Below, in pieces: positions 57,620-64,000 of a stretch of 64,000 nucleotides of DNA. Below the pieces are notes generated by a model. That model worked only from the letters and a program-made list of their open reading frames with translations. It was not told where the DNA came from and searched no databases. A program made the position numbers and the translations under genes. The DNA is from Pseudoalteromonas luteoviolacea S2607 (GTDB lineage Bacteria; Pseudomonadota; Gammaproteobacteria; Enterobacterales; Alteromonadaceae): contig NZ_AUXV01000030.1 in the NCBI RefSeq assembly GCF_001625575.1, forward strand, positions 1 through 64,000. Reading direction: 5' to 3'. Numbering within the stretch: the stretch's first letter is position 1; every line of letters begins with the position of its first letter.

Positions 57620-58603
57620 TTACCAACTCAGCCACTCTTCCGGTATTTTTGGAATTGAAGGCACGATACGTCGCTGAGCAAAACGGAAGAACTTTGCCTG
57701 CCATTTATTCATCGGTCGAAACAAATCTACCATCAATATCACACGGGTATGCTCCGTTTTGTTCCAAGCGCGATGCGGGTAGAAATCATCAAAGATCATT
57801 ACCTTCCCTTCCTTCCATTCCAACCTTTCCCACTCTAGCTCAAGACATACATCTCCCTTGGGAATGATAATGCCAAGGTGCATTCTCAAAAAACAACGAC
57901 TTTTCGCTTTGTGTAAACGCAACTCAGCTCCGGGTGCTAGGATACTCAATTCCGCATTCGCTAATAACGGTACATTCGCAACGAGTCGCGATATGGTTGG
58001 CAACAGTTTCTCCGCACTCGGTTCAACTTGACCCTGTTGTGCGACAAGTACTGAATGCGCATTGGGAACCTGATCAATACCAAGCGGAATAGAATCCACA
58101 TTGACATGACTGAAGATATTATCCACTTCACTTCTGATAGCGGTATAGTTTTTTTCAAAATCAAGTGACCACGGAAAATCTTCTGGAGAGAAAGTTCTGT
58201 GTTCAATCCCTGGCAACCTTTTCTCGACTTCGTAAACAGTCCTTAATAAGCCCCTAGCTATAACACCTGGTCTAGGTTTTTCTACACCAGTTTCTCTCGC
58301 ACGCAAGAAGTAATCAAGGTCTTTTTTCATCAGAGAATCTAGATTTTCAAACTTAACCGTAAACGTTGTTTCAGTCCGTGCACAAACGACCCCTGGAAAT
58401 ATTCGAAAATAGGGGAACCAAATAATACCCTGAGTCCCTATTTCTGGCAAATTGCCATTTGCTTGTACAGTCACGTGACTATGCGAAAGATCCTGCAATG
58501 AACACAATCTTTCTAACTCTGACTTTCCCGTCCAAAGTATTTTATCTACTTTCTGCAAAGAAGAAGGGAATAACTCCTTTATGCTATCTAACTTGTGCTT
58601 CAT
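57620..58603 (-). CDS. Aspartyl/asparaginyl beta-hydroxylase-family dioxygenase
   Basis: 327 residues. The C-terminal ~110 residues carry the Asp_Arg_Hydrox signature: H242 in LRMHLGI and H277 in YPHRAWN as the two iron ligands, and R287 in TRVILMVDLFRP for 2-oxoglutarate. The family needs no carboxylate iron ligand. The N-terminal ~190 residues are poorly conserved. In NRPS clusters such proteins hydroxylate Asp, Asn or other residues. Directly downstream of the thioesterase-ending NRPS (109-base gap); CGGAG five bases before the ATG supports the start. Confidence 0.87.
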   Translation of the reverse strand: MKHKLDSIKELFPSSLQKVDKILWTGKSELERLCSLQDLSHSHVTVQANGNLPEIGTQGIIWFPYFRIFPGVVCARTETTFTVKFENLDSLMKKDLDYFLRARETGVEKPRPGVIARGLLRTVYEVEKRLPGIEHRTFSPEDFPWSLDFEKNYTAIRSEVDNIFSHVNVDSIPLGIDQVPNAHSVLVAQQGQVEPSAEKLLPTISRLVANVPLLANAELSILAPGAELRLHKAKSRCFLRMHLGIIIPKGDVCLELEWERLEWKEGKVMIFDDFYPHRAWNKTEHTRVILMVDLFRPMNKWQAKFFRFAQRRIVPSIPKIPEEWLSW

Positions 58604-58712
58604 ACTTACTCCGTATAATTAAACAGTTTCAGCGAATATTAATAACCTTCTCCCCTATAAGGTAATGTCTATCCAAAAGGGGAGTGTCTTTAATTTTCAA
58701 ACAATATTACAG

Positions 58713-61700
58713 TCAATCCATATTCTTTATAATTTCTACAATTAACCCTGATATTGATTTTGCGCTTTCGCCTTTCAACATTGAAAAATGATTTCCCTCG
58801 ATGAAAACATGTTCCGTGTTTTGGATCGATAGTCGGCGGTTCAAGTATTCCAGATATTTGTCCTGTTCAACCGGGCTCTCTTTTGCAAATACCCAATGCT
58901 TTGGCACAAGCTTGCTTTCAGTGGGTGTATACCCATCAAACAGCTCGCATTGATGGGTATACAGATCCACAAAATAACGAGGCAAATCTAGTCTACTCAA
59001 ATCGGTGCTTCGACTTGCTTTTATGCGATTAGAAAAACATGAACCTTTCTGCCAGAAGTAAGTGTCCAACATCACTAACTCAACTTGATAACCTTGAGCT
59101 GTCAAATAATTAGCCAATGCAAAAGCCAATGCGCCACCGTATGAATGACCCACTAAGACTATTCGTTTTGACGGCAATTTACCAATACTATCTGCAAATT
59201 CGACAACATTGTCATCGATTGTCTTGAAGCTCTGCTCCCCGATAATTAAGCCTTTGTGTCGAAAAACACTCATTTCCGTTCTATTTGTTAGCAGCGATTT
59301 AAGGTCATCAATCACTTCTTCAAAGTCAGCTGCTGTACTCGCAGCTCCTGGAATAAACACTACATGGGTGTGAGGCTCACTGCACTCAACTACTTTTCGA
59401 AGTAAAGTAATATTGTTCAACTCACACTCTAGGGAGTCAAGTAAAGTTGCTTGTTGCTGTATAGTGTTCTGACTATATAACGCGGCAATATCACTTGTTT
59501 TCTTGAAATGTTTCTCGATTAAAGAAAGCAGTTTCACGACCAATAAAGAATGCCCCCCTAACTCAAAAAAACTGGCAGTCGCACTTATATGGTCCACCTC
59601 TATGCCCAGCAATTCAGCCCAAATATCAGTAAGCGCAACCTCAGTATGCGTCATCGGTGCGATGTAGCTCCCCTGTAACGTTAGGCTTTCAGGCGTTGGT
59701 AATGCAGCGCGATCAACTTTGCCGTTATGTGTAAGCGGCCATGTATCAACCACCATAACGACACTCGGTACCATATAGTCAGGTAACACGCGTGCCAACT
59801 GAGATTTGACATCATGTATATACTCAGCGTGTCCAGATGAAAATACCTGCGGTACCGGCTTAATATACCCGACTAGTTGTTGACTGCCGGCAAGCTCTGT
59901 TGCCATAACCAACGCCGAATCAACACTGTCCAGCCTCACTAACTGACTTTCCACTTCTCCTAACTCAATCCGAAATCCGCGGATTTTCACTTGCTCATCA
60001 ATTCTACCGATATACTCGAGATTACCATCCGGTAGATAGCGAACCAAATCGCCTGTTTTATATAAACGCTGCGAGAGACGACGTGTGCACTGAGTGCCAC
60101 TTTGTTCGAGATATGGGTTTTTCATAAATCGTTCTGCTGTAACCTCGGGAAGATTGAGGTAACCTCGAGCTACTCCATCGCCACCGATATATAATTCGCC
60201 TACAGTCCCTTTAGGCACCAGCATATTGTCGCTGTCTAATACGTAAAACTCAGTATTACCAATGGGTCTTCCGATCGACGCCGGTTCAACAGACACACTG
60301 CTCGTCACACATGATTCTGTCGGGCCATAAACATTATACAGCGGAATGCGCCCGTCTATGGCATCTACCAATTGTGGTAACATCGCTTCTCCACCAGAGA
60401 CGACCCTCTTGACTGCGTGTCCACTCAGGCTCTCTATCATGCTCATTAAATGAGAGGGGGTACTGTCAATATGCGTTATTTGATGCGTTGCGACCAGTCG
60501 CGTAATGTGCGCTGGCTCTAAAGACTCTTTGCGCGATGGGATCACTAATGTATTCGCCGTGAAAAGCATAATAAACATTTGTTCGACCGCTGCATCAAAT
60601 GCATAGCTTGCAAGCAGCAAACCTGCTTCTTGCTGAGGTTCTAGCTGATACGCCCTTTTTTGCGAAAAGATTAAGTTTATAACTGAACGATGTTCAACCA
60701 GCACACCTTTTGGCATCCCAGTGGAACCCGAGGTATAAATTACATAGGCCAAATTGGCAGCCTCCACTCCAGTATCTGATGTGCTCAAATCATGAACCGG
60801 TGAATGTGCACATACATGATGCTCGCTGCAAGCTAAGCCATCTAAAGTAATAATTCGGCCATCGAAATTAGACAGCGGGGCCTGTAAATGACGCTGGCTC
60901 AGTACGATGCTCAACTGCGCATCATCCAACATATAGTCTAGCCGCTCTTGTGGATAGCTTGGGTCAAGCGGTACATACGCCCCACCGGCCTTCAAAATCG
61001 CTAAAATGCCTATCACCATCTCTAATGAACGTTCCACGCATAAACCTATCATTGAATCAGGCGTGATCCCCTGCGTGGCTCTAAGGTAATGAGCCAGTTG
61101 ATTTGCTTTCTCATTTAACTGACGATAGGTCAGTGTCTGGTGTTCAAATACCAGCGCCACATTATCTGGAGAAGCAGCGGCTTGTTGCTCAAACAATTCA
61201 TGAATACAGCGATCTTTCGGGTACTCTAAGTGGGTATTATTCACTTCAAACACTAAATGCTGCGTTTCTTCGATTGATAGCATTGGCATTGCATAAGGCG
61301 CGTGCGTAGGTTGCGCCTCGCTCACACCTTCAAGCAATCGACAAAGATGATCATTTAATTGCACAATATGTGCTGCACTAAACAAGCTGATGTCGTACGT
61401 CCAATCGACAGATACTCCCCGCTCACTAATATGAAAATTAATATCTAAATCAAACTTAGCCTGGCTCAAGTTCGATTGACGTAGCTGAATGTCGACACCT
61501 GCTGCACTAAGCTCAATGTTTTGCTCTTGGGTACTCACAGCATCATCTGTTGTCACGGCCATCATAATTTGAAATAACGGACTGTGAGCCGTACTTCTGG
61601 GTACTTTTAATTGCTCGACCAACTGCTCAAAGGGCACATCTTGGTTTGACTGTGCATCTAGATTGATCTGGCGAATATGTGCAAAGTAATCAGACAACGT

Positions 61701-64000
61701 GTTGTATTGTGTATTCGCTCTAAGCACCAAAGTATTAACAAAAAAGCCGATTAACGGTTCTAATTCTGTTTGAAGGCGGTTTGCGACCGGCGTCCCTATC
61801 ACCACGTCGCGGTGGTTGCTATGCCTTGCAATCAGCAGTGATAACACACCATGAAATAGCATAAATGGCGTAAGTTGGTATTGCTTCGCCACGACCAGTA
61901 ATTGCTGCGCAATCGACGCTGACAGTTGACCTGTTACCACTGCGCCTTGATACTGCTTCACATCTGGACGCGAATAATCTAGCGGTAGGCTATGTAACAC
62001 AGGGAGCTCAACCAATTGCTTTTGCCAATATTCCAGTTGAGACTCCAGCAACGCTCCCCGGAGGTATGTTCGTTGCCAATGGCCATAATCTGCATACTGA
62101 ATTGCCAATGCAGGCAGAGGGTTAGGTTGCTCCTGATGATATGCCTCGTATAATGCCACAAACTCTTTTGCCAGCACATTCAAAGACCACCCATCGGACG
62201 CAATATGGTGCATATTTAATATCATAACACCACGGTCATCAGCCTTCTTCACATAGTGCACTCGTAACATGATATCACTTGCAAGATTATATGGGGCGCT
62301 GGTATCCGCATTCACAATTTCACTCACTCGTGCTGCTAACGTCTCACCCGTGAGATGTGACACATCGGTGAGTTGAATATTAAACTGACAGTCAGCCAGC
62401 GCTCGAATGCACTGTAAAGTCTCTCCCTGTTCATTGATATACACCGTTCTCAGCACTTCATGGCGCTCAAGAATAGTGTTAAAAGCCGCTCTGATAGTGG
62501 CAATATTTAGTTTCCCGTTAACATCAAAAGCCAGCGGCATATTGTACTCAGGCGATCCCCCTTGCAAGTTATCAATAAACCATAGGCGCTGCTGAGCAAA
62601 TGACACAGGGTGAATGTTGCCCCCCCTAGTAAATGGCGTGATAGCTGGGCGTAAGTTTACTTGTGTTCCCTGCTCAATCATGAGCGCCAAGTCCTGAAGA
62701 GTCGCCGCTTCGAAAATGGCCTGAACAGAAATTTCCACTTTAAATCGATTGCGAATGTCGGAAACCAATCGCACTGATAAAAGGGAGTGGCCACCTAACT
62801 CGAAGAAGTTGGCGGTTCGACTGATCAAATCAACGTCAACTCCTAGTAACTTAGACCAAATATCAGCCACGGCGTGTTCGGTATCTGAAACGGGCGCGCT
62901 GTACTTTCCGTGCAGAGCGCGCTCATCTGGCGTCGGTAACACCTTTCGATCAATCTTACCGTTTGGTGTGAGTGGCCACGTATCAATCAATACAATGACA
63001 CTCGGCACCATATAATCAGGCATTTTCGATAATAGAGCGGTTGTGATCTCATTGGCATACGCAGGACACTCATTGTCTGACACAACAGTGCTTGGTTTTA
63101 CATAACCAACCAATTGTTGACTACCCGCGATGTCTTTTGCCATCACTAAAGCCGAATCTACAGACCCAAGGAGTGCCAACTGACTCTCTACCTCTCCCAA
63201 CTCAATTCTAAAGCCGCGGATCTTAACCTGATCATCGGCACGGCCTATAAAGTCTACATGACCATCCGCTAAGAAACGCACCAAGTCGCCCGTTCGATAC
63301 AATCTCTTTGAGCTATTTGGGTCGTCCTCATTATAGAATGGGTTTTCTATAAAGCGCTCCGCTGTTAAGGTCGGCCTATTCAAATACCCTCTCGCTAAAC
63401 TAGCCCCCCCAACATACAGCTCACCAACTGAACCAAAAGGCGAAACTTCACCAAAGGAATCAAGTACATATAAACTATTATTATTCAGCGGCTGACCAAT
63501 CGGGTATGCGCTATTTATGCTATTCAAGGAGCAGGTTGATGCAAAGACTATGGACTCTGTCGGACCGTATACGTGCATGAGGCTAATATGAGGGTGCGAC
63601 TGTTTAAAGGACTCTATAATGCCTTCATCACACCGCTCTCCACCAAATAGCACTTGTCGTACTTCAGTTCCTGAAAATACATCATGAGCGACCAATTGGT
63701 TAAACAGCGCTGTCGTTGTAAAAAAGTTATTGATGCTCTTGTCAATCAACTCACGTTTGAATTTATCTATCTGTAATATTGAATCTTTTTTAAACAAGTG
63801 CAACTCTACACCCGATGCAAGACTAAAAAAGAAATCATACACAAAGCCATCAAACGAGAATGATGATAAGCTCGCCATTCTACGTGCATGCTCGACGTTT
63901 GCATAATTAGGTGAAGACAAGAATGCAACGACCCCTTGATGCTCAACTTCGACCCCTTTGGGCTGCCCAGTTGACCCCGAGGTGTATATGACATAGGCAA
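58713..64000 (-). CDS. Terminal NRPS, 5' incomplete: (A)-PCP-C-A-PCP-TE, predicted Ile then a basic residue
   Basis: About 1760 residues visible; the frame is open to the right edge, where it reads AYVIYTSGSTGQPKGV, so the gene starts beyond 64000. The TTG at 63920 is internal. The order is: adenylation domain from its A3 motif; PCP (LGGHSLLS); C domain with HHIASDG; A domain; PCP (LGGHSLLV); thioesterase. The TE nucleophile is in GHSYGG (Ser codon 59142-59144), 143 residues from the end, with H in EGNHFSML. My code for the first A is DGYFLGVVFK (Ile-like) and for the second DAEDVGVVTK (basic, Orn/Arg/Lys). The TE should release or cyclise the product. Its C and A domains closely resemble those of the two-module NRPS at 266-7030, so both may belong to one assembly line. 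Confidence 0.93.
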   Translation of the reverse strand, partial: AYVIYTSGSTGQPKGVEVEHQGVVAFLSSPNYANVEHARRMASLSSFSFDGFVYDFFFSLASGVELHLFKKDSILQIDKFKRELIDKSINNFFTTTALFNQLVAHDVFSGTEVRQVLFGGERCDEGIIESFKQSHPHISLMHVYGPTESIVFASTCSLNSINSAYPIGQPLNNNSLYVLDSFGEVSPFGSVGELYVGGASLARGYLNRPTLTAERFIENPFYNEDDPNSSKRLYRTGDLVRFLADGHVDFIGRADDQVKIRGFRIELGEVESQLALLGSVDSALVMAKDIAGSQQLVGYVKPSTVVSDNECPAYANEITTALLSKMPDYMVPSVIVLIDTWPLTPNGKIDRKVLPTPDERALHGKYSAPVSDTEHAVADIWSKLLGVDVDLISRTANFFELGGHSLLSVRLVSDIRNRFKVEISVQAIFEAATLQDLALMIEQGTQVNLRPAITPFTRGGNIHPVSFAQQRLWFIDNLQGGSPEYNMPLAFDVNGKLNIATIRAAFNTILERHEVLRTVYINEQGETLQCIRALADCQFNIQLTDVSHLTGETLAARVSEIVNADTSAPYNLASDIMLRVHYVKKADDRGVMILNMHHIASDGWSLNVLAKEFVALYEAYHQEQPNPLPALAIQYADYGHWQRTYLRGALLESQLEYWQKQLVELPVLHSLPLDYSRPDVKQYQGAVVTGQLSASIAQQLLVVAKQYQLTPFMLFHGVLSLLIARHSNHRDVVIGTPVANRLQTELEPLIGFFVNTLVLRANTQYNTLSDYFAHIRQINLDAQSNQDVPFEQLVEQLKVPRSTAHSPLFQIMMAVTTDDAVSTQEQNIELSAAGVDIQLRQSNLSQAKFDLDINFHISERGVSVDWTYDISLFSAAHIVQLNDHLCRLLEGVSEAQPTHAPYAMPMLSIEETQHLVFEVNNTHLEYPKDRCIHELFEQQAAASPDNVALVFEHQTLTYRQLNEKANQLAHYLRATQGITPDSMIGLCVERSLEMVIGILAILKAGGAYVPLDPSYPQERLDYMLDDAQLSIVLSQRHLQAPLSNFDGRIITLDGLACSEHHVCAHSPVHDLSTSDTGVEAANLAYVIYTSGSTGMPKGVLVEHRSVINLIFSQKRAYQLEPQQEAGLLLASYAFDAAVEQMFIMLFTANTLVIPSRKESLEPAHITRLVATHQITHIDSTPSHLMSMIESLSGHAVKRVVSGGEAMLPQLVDAIDGRIPLYNVYGPTESCVTSSVSVEPASIGRPIGNTEFYVLDSDNMLVPKGTVGELYIGGDGVARGYLNLPEVTAERFMKNPYLEQSGTQCTRRLSQRLYKTGDLVRYLPDGNLEYIGRIDEQVKIRGFRIELGEVESQLVRLDSVDSALVMATELAGSQQLVGYIKPVPQVFSSGHAEYIHDVKSQLARVLPDYMVPSVVMVVDTWPLTHNGKVDRAALPTPESLTLQGSYIAPMTHTEVALTDIWAELLGIEVDHISATASFFELGGHSLLVVKLLSLIEKHFKKTSDIAALYSQNTIQQQATLLDSLECELNNITLLRKVVECSEPHTHVVFIPGAASTAADFEEVIDDLKSLLTNRTEMSVFRHKGLIIGEQSFKTIDDNVVEFADSIGKLPSKRIVLVGHSYGGALAFALANYLTAQGYQVELVMLDTYFWQKGSCFSNRIKASRSTDLSRLDLPRYFVDLYTHQCELFDGYTPTESKLVPKHWVFAKESPVEQDKYLEYLNRRLSIQNTEHVFIEGNHFSMLKGESAKSISGLIVEIIKNMD

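Noticed and set aside
63806..64000. Short minus-strand frame at the right edge and a start at 63920 for the NRPS
   Set aside because: The NRPS frame is open to the edge and reads through the A3 motif, so 63920 (TTG) is internal and the other frame is a shadow.

Overview
The window looks like part of a large plasmid or chromid of a marine gammaproteobacterium. My guess is Alteromonadales (Pseudoalteromonas-like), from the moderate-to-low GC, the style of the NRPS genes and the replicon genes; no rRNA or housekeeping gene is present to prove it. It holds a replication/partition backbone (about 38-46 kb) flanked on both sides by nonribosomal peptide synthetase (NRPS) genes that all read on the minus strand.

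Left block (38,072 down to 1, all minus strand, short gaps or overlaps, probably one or a few transcripts). In transcription order: a PaaK/F390-type adenylating enzyme; a SufS-like cysteine desulfurase overlapping it by 10 bases; a penicillin-acylase/PvdQ-type Ntn hydrolase; a PvdE/SyrD-type peptide exporter; a PAPS sulfotransferase; a CmlA-type diiron beta-hydroxylase; a 5013-residue NRPS with FAAL-ACP loading and four modules; a flavin monooxygenase; a TauD/SyrP-type dioxygenase; then NRPSs of one module, two modules and a further one that starts at 264 and leaves the window. My hand-read specificity codes suggest acyl-Gly-X-Gly-Y-Ala-Thr-(Ala/Gly)-..., with X and Y unassigned.

Backbone (38.1-46.3 kb). 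A RepA_C-type initiator has six 21-22 bp iterons, a perfect DnaA box, AT-rich DNA and a terminator just beyond its stop. Divergent parA and parB have two parS-like inverted repeats between them. A tyrosine recombinase, a probable ribbon-helix-helix regulator with operators around its own promoter, and a second ParB-fold protein follow.

Right block (46.7-64 kb). A sigma54 response regulator/histidine kinase pair (plus strand) faces a tripartite MacB-like efflux system (minus strand) that has a candidate sigma54 promoter. Further right, one minus-strand operon carries an NRPS entering from beyond 64,000 and ending in a thioesterase, an aspartyl/asparaginyl-type beta-hydroxylase, a rhamnosyltransferase-like protein and a JmjC/cupin hydroxylase, closed by a terminator.

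Integration (inference). The left assembly line leaves the window at base 1 without a thioesterase; the right one enters at base 64,000 already elongating and ends in a thioesterase. Their C and A domains are close relatives. On a circular replicon they could be one assembly line. The accessory genes recall pyoverdine logic: FAAL-acylated precursor, PvdE-like export to the periplasm, PvdQ-like deacylation, PvdRT-like efflux, here with five oxygenases, a sulfotransferase, a glycosyltransferase and an adenylation/desulfuration pair.
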